Source: Streptomyces verrucosisporus
GTDB taxonomy: Bacteria > Actinomycetota > Actinomycetes > Streptomycetales > Streptomycetaceae
Assembly (NCBI RefSeq): GCF_017114865.1
Contig: NZ_JADEYH010000014.1
Coordinates: 1 to 64,000, forward strand
Length of the DNA: 64,000 bases
Reading direction: 5' to 3'
The notes beneath the pieces are model-generated. The model saw only the letters and a list, made by a program, of their open reading frames with translations, was not told the DNA's origin and searched no databases. The stretch's first letter is position 1, and each line of letters begins with the position of its first letter. A program made the translations under genes and the position numbers. Positions 34,040 through 42,630 of the stretch are shown here, in pieces.

Positions 34040-34884
34040 CGGTCGCCGCCGTGCCCACCGTCCACTCCGTCGCGGAGCTCCACCAGCGGGTACTGGCCGG
34101 AGAGTTCGGGCCCGGTCCGGCCGGCCTGCGGATCTCCCTGGCCTTCACCACCACCCAGGCCGTACGCCACCAGGGCCGCAGCAGCGGCTACCGCAACGAG
34201 GTGCTCAGCCTGCGGCTGGCCGGGGCGGTCGGCTCCTGCGCGGTGGAGCCCGGCACCCTGCCGGACGGCGCACTCGACGACTGCGTCGGCACCGATGTCG
34301 CGCACCTGCTGGAGCACCCGTCACCGGCGGTACGGACGGCCGCCCTGGACGCCTACCTCGCCCACGTCGTGCCGCACACCCCCGCCAACGGCGCCCTGCC
34401 CCACCGGCTGCCGCCGGGCGGCAGCCTGGAGAAGTCGCGCGCCCGCGCCCGCGCCGTCGTGGGTCTGCTGCCGCCGGGTCCCGCCGTACACCGGGTCCTG
34501 GTCGTCGGTGTCGTCAACTCCCTGCTGGAGGCGCTGCGCGAGCGCGGCACCGGGTACGTTCCGTGCGACCTCAAGGGCGGCACCACCGAGTGGGGCGAGC
34601 CGGTGCTCACCGACGCGCAGGCGGAGCTGGACGGCTGCGACGCCCTCCTGGCCTCGGGCATGACCCTGGGCAACGACACCTTCGAGCCCCTGCTGGAGCA
34701 CGTCCGCGCCACCGGCAAGCCGTTCGTCCTCTTCGCCCAGACCGGCAGCGCGGTACTGCCGCGCTTCCTCGGCGCCGGTGTCACCGCCGTCTCCGCCGAG
34801 CCCTACCCCTTCTTCTGGCTCGACGGAGGCCCCGGAGTGCTCCACCACTACCGCCTGCCGCACGGACCGGGGAGCAGCGCATGA
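34036..34884 (+). CDS. DUF364 (putative heavy-metal chelation) Rossmann-like protein
   Basis: 282 aa. The C-terminal half is the DUF364 fold: VHRVLVVGVVNSLLEALRER, LKGGTTEWGEPVLTDAQAEL, DALLASGMTLGNDTFEPLL and PFVLFAQTGSAVLPRF. Pfam calls this domain 'putative heavy-metal chelation'; members occur with metal-related genes, but the reaction is not settled. The N-terminal half resembles the DUF4213-type domain often fused to it. Coupled on both sides by 4-nt overlaps. Confidence 0.8.
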   Translation: MTVAAVPTVHSVAELHQRVLAGEFGPGPAGLRISLAFTTTQAVRHQGRSSGYRNEVLSLRLAGAVGSCAVEPGTLPDGALDDCVGTDVAHLLEHPSPAVRTAALDAYLAHVVPHTPANGALPHRLPPGGSLEKSRARARAVVGLLPPGPAVHRVLVVGVVNSLLEALRERGTGYVPCDLKGGTTEWGEPVLTDAQAELDGCDALLASGMTLGNDTFEPLLEHVRATGKPFVLFAQTGSAVLPRFLGAGVTAVSAEPYPFFWLDGGPGVLHHYRLPHGPGSSA

Positions 34885-35966
34885 TCACCCTCGCACCCGA
34901 ACAGACCGCAGCGCCCGAACTGCTGTCCCTGCTCGGCCGCACGCCCATGGCGCGCATAACCGCCCCACTGCCGCACCCTCACCCCGGTTTCTGGGCCAAG
35001 CTGGAGGCCCAGGGAGTGGGCGGGCTGAAGGCCCGTGCCGCGGTCGCCATGCTGCGCGGAGCCGGGGAGCGCGGTGAGCTGCGGCCCGGGGCGCCCGTGG
35101 TGGAGTCCACCTCTGGCACACTCGGCATCGGACTCGCCTTCGCCGGACAGGCCCTCGGCCATCCCGTAGTGCTCGTCGGAGACGCCGAACTGGAGCCGTC
35201 GGTGCGCGCGCTGCTGCGGGCCCACGGGGTCCGGCTGGAACTGGTGGACCGGCCCGCGCCCTGCGGCGGCTGGCAGGCCGCCCGGATCGCCCGGCTGCGC
35301 GAACTCCTCGCCGAACTTCCCGGCGCCTACTGGCCCGACCAGTACAACAACCCCGACAACACCGCGGGCTACGCCGGTATGGCCGCCGAGATCGGCGACG
35401 CCCTGGATCACCTGGACGTCCTGGTGTGCAGCGTGGGCACCGGCGGGCACAGCGCGGGACTCACCGGCCCGCTGCGCCGCCGCTGGCCGGGGCTGCACGT
35501 CATAGGAGTGGACTCGGTCGGCTCCACGATCTTCGGCCAGCCGGCCCGCCCGCGGCTGATGCGCGGCCTGGGCAGCAGCATCCATCCCCGCAACGTCCGG
35601 TACGAGATCTTCGACGAGGTGCACTGGGTCGGCCCGCACGAGGCCGTCGACGCCTGCCGCCGCCTGGCCCGGAGCTGTTTCGTCAGCGGCGGGTGGAGCA
35701 CCGGCGCGGTCGCCCTGGTGGCCGCGTGGGCAGCCAGAACCCGGCCCGGCGCGGTGGTGGCCACCGTCTTCCCCGACGGGCCGCACCGCTACCTGGGCAC
35801 CATCTACGACGACGACTACTGCCTGCGGCACGGCATCGGCGCCGGTGCCCCGCCCCGCGACCGGCCCCTGGAGATCCCCCACCCCCGTGCCGTCGAGGCC
35901 ACCGGATGGACCCGCTGCGGAGCGGTCGCCGACCCTCTGGCGGCGGGAACGGAGGGCTCGGCATGA
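34881..35966 (+). CDS. Cysteine synthase-like PLP-dependent enzyme
   Basis: 361 aa. Fold-type II PLP enzyme: GVGGLKARAAVAML carries the Schiff-base Lys, ESTSGTLGIGLAFAGQALGH replaces the usual SGNTG phosphate/substrate loop, then WPDQYNNPDNTAGYAGMAAE and the PLP-phosphate loop CSVGTGGHSAGL. Related enzymes (SbnA type) build 2,3-diaminopropionate or other beta-substituted alanines. The altered substrate loop suggests a nucleophile other than sulfide. In context it may make a non-proteinogenic amino acid for the ATP-grasp ligase. Confidence 0.85.
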   Translation: MITLAPEQTAAPELLSLLGRTPMARITAPLPHPHPGFWAKLEAQGVGGLKARAAVAMLRGAGERGELRPGAPVVESTSGTLGIGLAFAGQALGHPVVLVGDAELEPSVRALLRAHGVRLELVDRPAPCGGWQAARIARLRELLAELPGAYWPDQYNNPDNTAGYAGMAAEIGDALDHLDVLVCSVGTGGHSAGLTGPLRRRWPGLHVIGVDSVGSTIFGQPARPRLMRGLGSSIHPRNVRYEIFDEVHWVGPHEAVDACRRLARSCFVSGGWSTGAVALVAAWAARTRPGAVVATVFPDGPHRYLGTIYDDDYCLRHGIGAGAPPRDRPLEIPHPRAVEATGWTRCGAVADPLAAGTEGSA

Positions 35967-37060
35967 GGCTCACCGTCCGCACCGTCTCCCTCGAACTGGC
36001 CCGGCCGCTGCGTATCTCCCGGTCCGTGATGGCCCGCCGCGACGCGGTGTGGGCCAGGATCGAGCACGAGGGGACCACCGGTCACGGCGAGGTGGTCAGC
36101 TCCGTGTACCTGGACCTGACGGCCGAGCGGGCCGCCCGCGCCCTGCTCGACCGTGCCGCTCCCGCGCTGGCCCGGCACCCCGGCCCCGAGTCCGCCCTCG
36201 TGGACCTGCGGGAGGGCACCCTGCTGCCCCCGGGGCTCCCGCCGGGCGTCACGGCCGCGGTCGACTCGGCTCTGCTGGACCTGCTGGGCAGGTCCACCGG
36301 GCGCCCCGTCCACCGCCTGCTGCCCGGCCAGGGCGTCCGCTGCGCGCCGCCGGCCGCCGCCACCGCCCGCACCATCGGCATCACGCCTCCCGCCGACGCG
36401 GCCGTCCAGGCCCGCGACCTGACGGCCCGCGGCTTCCGCCTGCTGAAGATCAAGGCCGGCGCGGCCGACCCGGCCGAGGACCTGGACCGGGTCGCGGCGG
36501 TGCGCGACGCCGCCCCGGGCGTGCGGATCCTGCTGGACCCCAATGGCGCCTGGGAGCCTGAGCAGGCCCGGGAACTGCTGCCGCGCTTCGCCGCGCTGGG
36601 AGTCGAGGCCGTGGAACAGCCCACCGTCCCCGGCGACCCGGAGACGCTGGCGCGACTCGCCGAGCGCTCCCCCCTGCCGCTGATCGCCGACGAGGACGCG
36701 ACCGGGTACGACGACGCCCTCCGCCTGGCCGGGCGGGTGCAGGGCGTGAACGTCAAGCTCGCCAAGTGCGGAGGCGTCCACCAGGCCCTGCGCATCATCG
36801 ACGCCCTCGACGGCAGCGGTACCGACGTCATGCTCGGCTGCCTGACCGCCTCCTCGCTCGGCATCGCCCCCGCCGTGCACCTGGCCGACCGCGCCCGCTG
36901 GGCCGACCTGGACGGTCACCTGCTGCTCGCCCACGATCCGTGGCAGGGCATCGGCGGCGCCGACGGAACCGTCCGGGCCACCGGCCTGCCCGGACTCGGT
37001 GTCACCCCCGCGCCCACCCCCGCCCCGGCCGCCCTCCCACCCGGAAAGGACACCGTGTGA
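35963..37060 (+). CDS. Enolase-superfamily epimerase (dipeptide epimerase-like)
   Basis: 365 aa. Muconate-lactonising-enzyme subgroup: FRLLKIKAG gives the KxK base, LLDPNGAWEPEQA, VEAVEQPTVPGD and PLIADEDATGYDD supply the Asp/Glu/Asp metal ligands, and GVNVKLAKCGG the opposite-face Lys. This two-base set belongs to dipeptide epimerases and N-acylamino-acid racemases. It may epimerise an acylated or dipeptide intermediate. Overlaps both neighbours by 4 nt. Confidence 0.85.
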   Translation: MRLTVRTVSLELARPLRISRSVMARRDAVWARIEHEGTTGHGEVVSSVYLDLTAERAARALLDRAAPALARHPGPESALVDLREGTLLPPGLPPGVTAAVDSALLDLLGRSTGRPVHRLLPGQGVRCAPPAAATARTIGITPPADAAVQARDLTARGFRLLKIKAGAADPAEDLDRVAAVRDAAPGVRILLDPNGAWEPEQARELLPRFAALGVEAVEQPTVPGDPETLARLAERSPLPLIADEDATGYDDALRLAGRVQGVNVKLAKCGGVHQALRIIDALDGSGTDVMLGCLTASSLGIAPAVHLADRARWADLDGHLLLAHDPWQGIGGADGTVRATGLPGLGVTPAPTPAPAALPPGKDTV

Positions 37061-38343
37061 AGACCGTCCGCGCGGTGAGGGGCTTCCCCCTGGCCGTTCG
37101 TCTGCTCCTGATCAACCAGTTCGGCGTCAACACCGGCTTCTACCTCCTCATCCCCTATCTCGCCCTCCACCTGGACGAGGACCTGGGAATGTCGGCCGCG
37201 TTGATCGGGGTCGTGCTCGGGGTGCGCAACCTCAGCCAGCAGGGGCTGTTCATCATCGGCGGGTCGGCCGCCGACCGGCTCGGGGCCCGCGGCGTCATCA
37301 TCGCCGGATGCGCCCTGCGCACGGTCGGCTTCGGGCTCTTCGCGCTCGGCGACTCCCTGACCGTGCTGCTCGCCGCCTCCGTGCTCAGCGGGCTGGCGGG
37401 AGCCCTGTTCAACCCTGCCGTACGCGCCTACATCTCCGTGGAGGCCGGGGAGCGCAGGGCCGAGGCGTTCGCCCTCTTCCAGCTCTTCGCCACCTGCGGC
37501 GCGCTCACCGGGCCGCTGCTGGGCAGCGCACTGCTCCTGCTGGACTTCCGGACCTCGGCGCTCACCGCTGCCGGGATCTTCGCCGTGCTCACCGTCGCCC
37601 AGGCACTCGTCCTGCCCGCCCGTGAGGTGGAGAGGACCGGCCGCCCCGGAGTCCTCGGCGACTGGCGGGAGGTGCTGGCCAACCGCCGGTTCCTCGCCTT
37701 CGCCCTCGCCCTGACCGGTATGTTCACCCTGGAGACACAGCTCTACCTCCTGCTGCCGGACGGTGCGCGGACCGCCACCGGCCAGGCGTGGGCGGCCGGC
37801 CTGGTCCTCCTCACAGGCACGGTCGCGGGTCTCGCCCTCCAGTTGCGCATCACCGCCCGGCTCAAGCGGCTCGGCAGCCGCGGTCGCTGGATCTCCACCG
37901 GCCTCGCCCTGATGGGACTCGCCTTCGTACCGCCGCTCCTGGTGACCGGTCGGGTGGGCGGCGGGCCGCCGGACACGGCCGCCGCGGCGGCACTGCGGCT
38001 GCTGCCCGTCCTCGCCGGCGCGTTCCTGCTCTACCTCGGTGTGATGGTGGCCCAGCCCTTCGTCATGGAGCTGATCCCCGCCTTCGGCCGGGAGTCGCTC
38101 ACCGGTACGCACTTCGGCATCTTCTACGTCGTCTCCGGGATCGCGGCCGCGGCCGGGAACGCCGCCGTCGGCTGGACGATGGACATCGGGGAGCGGCTGG
38201 AGCGGCCGTGGCTGCCGTGGGTGTGCTGCCTGGCCTTCGGTCTGCTCTCCGCGGCCGGGGTGACCCTGCTGCGCCGCCGGGCCGTTCTGCCGGAACCGGC
38301 GCCCGCCCACCGCACCGCCTCCCCGAGGGAGGTGGTGTCGTGA
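37057..38343 (+). CDS. MFS transporter, probable exporter
   Basis: 428 aa, twelve hydrophobic helices. The loop motif between helices 2 and 3 reads GGSAADRLGARGVI (the MFS DRxGRR signature), and NPAVRAYISVEAGERRAEAF follows. Its place inside a biosynthetic operon, directly upstream of a separate ABC importer set, suggests it exports the product. Confidence 0.88.
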   Translation: MKTVRAVRGFPLAVRLLLINQFGVNTGFYLLIPYLALHLDEDLGMSAALIGVVLGVRNLSQQGLFIIGGSAADRLGARGVIIAGCALRTVGFGLFALGDSLTVLLAASVLSGLAGALFNPAVRAYISVEAGERRAEAFALFQLFATCGALTGPLLGSALLLLDFRTSALTAAGIFAVLTVAQALVLPAREVERTGRPGVLGDWREVLANRRFLAFALALTGMFTLETQLYLLLPDGARTATGQAWAAGLVLLTGTVAGLALQLRITARLKRLGSRGRWISTGLALMGLAFVPPLLVTGRVGGGPPDTAAAAALRLLPVLAGAFLLYLGVMVAQPFVMELIPAFGRESLTGTHFGIFYVVSGIAAAAGNAAVGWTMDIGERLERPWLPWVCCLAFGLLSAAGVTLLRRRAVLPEPAPAHRTASPREVVS

Positions 38344-39158
38344 CCAGCGGCAACCTGCTCACCGACCGGCCCGAGCTGTACGAGGCCCAGTTCCCCGACC
38401 CCGACCGGACCGCCGCGCGCTGGACCGAGGACGTCCTGCTGCGCCACGGCGCCGGCCCCCGCGTCCTGGACGCCGGCTGCGGCACCGGACGGGACGCCGC
38501 CCACCTGCACGCCCTCGGCCGGCAGGTGACCGGCATCGACCTCGCCGAGACGATGCTGGACCACGCCCGCGTCCACCATCCCGGCCCCGACTACGTCCGC
38601 GCCGATCTGCGCGACTTCGGCCTGGGTCGCACGGTGGACGCCGTGGTCTGCCTGGACAGCGCCCTGCTGTACTGCCACACCAACGCCGAACTCGCCGGTT
38701 TCCTCGCGGCCTGCCGCAGGCATCTGTCGCCCGGCGGCCTGCTCGTCGCCGAGATGCGCAACGGTGCCTTCTTCCTGGGGAACACCGAACTGCTCGACAC
38801 CCCCCGCACCCGGTCGCTGACCTGGCACGGTGTCACCCACACCTCCGTCACCACGCTCCGGATCGACCGCGCCGCCCAGCTGCTGCGGCGGCGCAGAGTG
38901 TGGACCGCCGACGACGGATCGCCTCCCGCGGAGCAGCGCTCCGCCTGGCGGCTGCTCTTCCCGCAGGAACTGCGCCACCTGCTGGACACGGCCGGGTTCG
39001 AGGTGCTGGAGCTGCACGACGGGCCGGGGCCGCGCACCGATCCGCCCTGGAGCCCCGGCGCCCCCGCCCCGGGCGGCGGAGCCGACGGTGACCGGCTGCA
39101 CCTGGTCGCCCGGCTCTCCGCACGGCCACCGGAACACGGCACCGGCGCCCCGGCCTGA
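38340..39158 (+). CDS. Class I SAM-dependent methyltransferase
   Basis: 272 aa. SAM motif I VLDAGCGTGRDAAHLHALGR, then GIDLAETMLDHAR and VDAVVCLDSALLYCHTNAEL, typical of the methyltransferase-25/11 group. Target atom unknown; N- or O-methylation of the cluster's product is the likely role. The GTG start overlaps the MFS stop by 4 nt. Last gene of the coupled six; the binding protein follows after 69 nt. Confidence 0.85.
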   Translation: MTSGNLLTDRPELYEAQFPDPDRTAARWTEDVLLRHGAGPRVLDAGCGTGRDAAHLHALGRQVTGIDLAETMLDHARVHHPGPDYVRADLRDFGLGRTVDAVVCLDSALLYCHTNAELAGFLAACRRHLSPGGLLVAEMRNGAFFLGNTELLDTPRTRSLTWHGVTHTSVTTLRIDRAAQLLRRRRVWTADDGSPPAEQRSAWRLLFPQELRHLLDTAGFEVLELHDGPGPRTDPPWSPGAPAPGGGADGDRLHLVARLSARPPEHGTGAPA

Positions 39159-39227
39159 CCGCTCACCCCGCCTCCCAACGCCGCCCCCCGATCACCACCC
39201 GGCACCAGCGAGCAAGGAAAGAACACC

Positions 39228-40826
39228 ATGGACGACACAACCATCACCACCGGACACCCCGGCGGGCCCGCGCGGCGAACCGTCCTGGCGGCGGGAGGCG
39301 TTACGGCCGCCGCCCTGGCCCTGGCCGCCTGCGGCGGGCCGGAGGGCAAGGGCGCGGCCGGTGGGGGCGGCGACGGGAAGCCGCGCCGCGGCGGGAAGCT
39401 GCGGGCCGCCTTCGCGGGCGGTGGGGCGAACGAGACCCTCGACCCGCACCTGACGAACCTGTTCGCCGACGCCGCCCGAGCCAAGGCGCTGTTCGACAAG
39501 CTCGCCGACTTCGGCTCCGACATGTCCGCCCGGCCGCGGCTCGCCGAACGCTGGGAGCCGAACAAGACCCTGGACCGCTGGACCGTCACCCTCCGCGAGG
39601 CGAAGTGGCACGACGGCAAACCGGTCACCGCCGAAGACGTGCTCCACAGCTACCGGCGCATCGCCGACCCCGACCGGGCGTTCCGGGCCAAGGCGTCCCT
39701 GGAGCCCATCGACCTGGACGACAGCCGGGCCCGGGACGAGCGGACCGTGGAGTTCCGGCTCAAGCGCCCCTACGCCGAGTTCCCCAACGTACTGGCCGCC
39801 TTCGGCGCGTACATCGTGCGGGCCGGGGCAGACGACGCCGGGGACTTCGGCGAACCGGTCGGCAGCGGCCCGTTCCGCCACGTCTCCTTCACCCCCGGCC
39901 GTTCCCTGCTGGTGAAGCGCTTCGACGGCTACTGGGACGGCGCCCCCCACCTGGACGAGCTGGAGTTCACCGTCGCCGACGAGGAGTCCGCGCGGATCAA
40001 CGCGCTGCTGGGCGGCCAGGTGGAGTACGCCCACGAACTCAACCCCACCACCGCCCGCGCCCACGACGGCGGCGACCGGGTGCGGATCGTGCGCCTGCGC
40101 AACAGCGCCATGCAGGGCTTCGTGATGAAGACCGACCGAGCCCCTTTCGACGACCGGCGGGTGCGCGAGGCGTTCTTCCTCATCGCCGACCGCCGGGAAC
40201 TGGTCGACGGAGCACTCTCGGGGGCCGGGGAGATCGGCAACGACCTGTTCGGCAAGGGCTACCGGTACTACGCCGGGAACATCCCGCAGCGGAAGCGGGA
40301 CCTGGAGCGGGCCAGGAGACTGCTGCGCGAGGCCGGGCACGGCGACGGGCTCACCGTCACCCTGGACACCTCCCCGGTCGCCACCGGCTTCGTCGAGGCC
40401 GCCGAGATATTCAGGGAACAGGCCGCCGAGGCGGGCGTCACCATCGAGGTCAGGGTCGGCAACGCCGACACCTACTGGAGCGACACCCTCGACTCCGGTG
40501 TCCTGGCCTGCACCCGCTCCGGAACGATGCCCATCGAGTCGCACATCTCCCAGCGGCTGCTCACCGACTCCCCCACCAACGCCACCAAGTGGCGGCACAA
40601 GGACTTCGACGAGCTCTACCGGCAGGCCCAGTCCACCGCCGAGGAGAGCGAGAGGACCGCGCTGTACGAGCGGATGCAGCGCCGCCTCCACACCGAGGGA
40701 GGCTTCCTCGTCTGGGGCTTCGCCGACTGGATCGTCGCCACGGCACCGGGCGTGCGCGGAGTCGCCGAGGACGCCCCCGCGAACACCCTGGACTGGGCCC
40801 GTTTCGACCGGGTGTGGCTGGCGTGA
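39228..40826 (+). CDS. ABC transporter solute-binding lipoprotein (family 5, peptide/nickel/opine type)
   Basis: 532 aa. Twin-arginine-like RRTVLAAGG followed by lipobox LALAAC: an exported lipoprotein. SBP_bac_5 features: DPHLTNLFADAARAKALFDK, AKWHDGKPVTAEDVLHSYRR, GSGPFRHVSFTPGRSLLVKR and ADEESARINALLGGQVEYAH. Family members bind peptides, nickel complexes or staphylopine-like metallophores (CntA/NikA). First gene of a complete importer behind the biosynthetic genes, so it may capture the loaded chelator. Confidence 0.9.
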   Translation: MDDTTITTGHPGGPARRTVLAAGGVTAAALALAACGGPEGKGAAGGGGDGKPRRGGKLRAAFAGGGANETLDPHLTNLFADAARAKALFDKLADFGSDMSARPRLAERWEPNKTLDRWTVTLREAKWHDGKPVTAEDVLHSYRRIADPDRAFRAKASLEPIDLDDSRARDERTVEFRLKRPYAEFPNVLAAFGAYIVRAGADDAGDFGEPVGSGPFRHVSFTPGRSLLVKRFDGYWDGAPHLDELEFTVADEESARINALLGGQVEYAHELNPTTARAHDGGDRVRIVRLRNSAMQGFVMKTDRAPFDDRRVREAFFLIADRRELVDGALSGAGEIGNDLFGKGYRYYAGNIPQRKRDLERARRLLREAGHGDGLTVTLDTSPVATGFVEAAEIFREQAAEAGVTIEVRVGNADTYWSDTLDSGVLACTRSGTMPIESHISQRLLTDSPTNATKWRHKDFDELYRQAQSTAEESERTALYERMQRRLHTEGGFLVWGFADWIVATAPGVRGVAEDAPANTLDWARFDRVWLA

Positions 40827-41776
40827 CCGACCGCCGTTCCTGGCTGCTGCGGCGGCTGGTGCTCGGCGTGGCGCAGACCGCCGGCGTGGTGGTGCTGGTC
40901 TTCGCGCTCACCGAGGCGCTTCCCGGCGACGCGGCCGTCGCACTCGCCGGGGACGCCCCGGATCCCGAACGCGTCGAGCGCATCCGCGAGGTCATGGGGC
41001 TGGACCGGCCGGTCGCCGAACGGTTCGGGGAGTGGGCGGCCGGGCTGGTCCGCGGCGACCTGGGCGTCTCGCTGGTGTCCGGCCGCCCGGTCACGGAGTA
41101 CCTGGCGGCCGGTTTCGGTCCCACCGTGCTGCTCGCCGGCCTGACCATGGCACTGCTGGTACCGGTCGCGGTGGGGCTGGGCGTGCTCGCGGCCCGCCGT
41201 GAGGGCGGCCGCGCCGACCGAGTGATCAGCACCGTCACGCTCGGCGTCTACGCGGTCCCCGAGTTCGCCCTGGGCGTGCTGCTGACGGTGGTGTTCGCGC
41301 TGTGGCTCGGCTGGCTGCCGCCCACCGCCGTCGGGTACGGATCCGGTCTGCTCGGCCATCCGGCCGTGCTGGTCCTGCCGGTACTGGTCCTGCTGGCCCG
41401 GCCGGTGTGCTCCGTCAGCCGGCTGGTCCGCGCCGGGATGATCGACGCCATGGCCTCGTCCTACACCGCCCAGGCCCGGCGCTACGGCGTCGCGGAGAGC
41501 CGGATCCGCTGGACGCACGCACTGCCGAACGCCGCGGCCCCGGCCGTGCAGCAACTGGCCCGGACCGTCGACTGGCTGCTGGGCGGGGTGGTCGTGGTGG
41601 AGGCCCTCTTCGTCATCCCCGGACTCGGCACCGTCCTGATGGACGCGGTGGCGGCCCGTGACATCCCGGTCGTCCAGGGACTGGCGGTCGTCTTCGGCCT
41701 CGTCACGGTCGCGGTGAACGTGGGAGCCGATCTGGTGACGCACGACCTCGCACCGCGAACGGGGGTGAGCGCGTGA
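40823..41776 (+). CDS. ABC transporter permease (DppB/NikB type)
   Basis: 317 aa. N-terminal LLRRLVLGVAQTAGVVVLVF helix, then ALPGDAAV-type loop, six hydrophobic helices, and the EAA-like cytoplasmic loop MASSYTAQARRYGVAESRIR. Coupled to the binding-protein gene and to the next permease by 4-nt overlaps (GTGA). Confidence 0.9.
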   Translation: MTDRRSWLLRRLVLGVAQTAGVVVLVFALTEALPGDAAVALAGDAPDPERVERIREVMGLDRPVAERFGEWAAGLVRGDLGVSLVSGRPVTEYLAAGFGPTVLLAGLTMALLVPVAVGLGVLAARREGGRADRVISTVTLGVYAVPEFALGVLLTVVFALWLGWLPPTAVGYGSGLLGHPAVLVLPVLVLLARPVCSVSRLVRAGMIDAMASSYTAQARRYGVAESRIRWTHALPNAAAPAVQQLARTVDWLLGGVVVVEALFVIPGLGTVLMDAVAARDIPVVQGLAVVFGLVTVAVNVGADLVTHDLAPRTGVSA

Positions 41777-42630
41777 AAGGCTCGGCACGGCGGCCCTCCG
41801 GGCAGGCGGTGCTCGGCGCCGCACTGATCACCCTGCCCCTGCTCCTGGCCGTCACGGGCCCCTGGTTCGCCGGTGAACCGGGGCCCCGCGGGGTTTCCTT
41901 CACCTCCGGGGAAGGGCACTGGCTGGGGACCGACTTCACCGGCCGCGACGTGTGGCGGCAGGTCCTGCTCGGCGGGCGCTCGGTGGTGGTGACCGCTGCG
42001 GTGGCCACCGTCCTGGCCTACCTGGTCGCCCTGCCGGTCGGCCTGGTCGCGGCCCTCACCCACCGCGCCTGGCTGGAGGAGTTCCTGATGCGGCCGTGGG
42101 ACGTCGTGCTGGCCGTCCCCTCCCTGCTGCTGATGCTGATGGTCGCGGCCCTGCTCGAGCCCGGAGCGGCCGGGCTGGCGCTGATCGTGGCCCTGGTCAA
42201 CGTGCCCGACGCGGTCCGGATCGTCCGTGCCGGCGCTGCCGAGGCGGCCTCCCGGCCCGCCGTGGAGGCGATGCGGATGCAGGGTGAGAGCTGGTGGCGG
42301 ATGGCGGTGGGCTACGTCGGCCGCTCGATGCTGCGCACACTGGCCGCCGACGCCGGCGTGCGGCTGACGGGCGCGCTGTACCTGGTGGCCACCGCGGCCT
42401 TCCTGGGGGTGGGTGTCGCCCCCGACGCCGCCGACTGGGCCGTGATGGTGGACCAGGGCCGCACCGGGCTGTTCGTGCAGCCGTGGGCCGTGGTGGTCCC
42501 GGCCGTGCTCATCGTCGCGCTGACCACCGGCACCAACCTGCTGTTCGACGCCTCACTGGCCAGGAGGACCCGGGGAACGCGCCGGGGGAAGGAGGCCCGG
42601 GATGTCCCGGCCGGTCGCACGCGTCGATGA
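41773..42630 (+). CDS. ABC transporter permease (DppC/NikC type)
   Basis: 285 aa. HWLGTDFTGRDVWRQVLLGG is the conserved DppC entry motif, followed by RSVVVTAAVATVLAYLVALP and an EAA-like loop VEAMRMQGESWWRMAVGYVG. Pairs with the preceding permease. Its 3' end overlaps the ATPase gene by 29 nt. Confidence 0.9.
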   Translation: MKGSARRPSGQAVLGAALITLPLLLAVTGPWFAGEPGPRGVSFTSGEGHWLGTDFTGRDVWRQVLLGGRSVVVTAAVATVLAYLVALPVGLVAALTHRAWLEEFLMRPWDVVLAVPSLLLMLMVAALLEPGAAGLALIVALVNVPDAVRIVRAGAAEAASRPAVEAMRMQGESWWRMAVGYVGRSMLRTLAADAGVRLTGALYLVATAAFLGVGVAPDAADWAVMVDQGRTGLFVQPWAVVVPAVLIVALTTGTNLLFDASLARRTRGTRRGKEARDVPAGRTRR

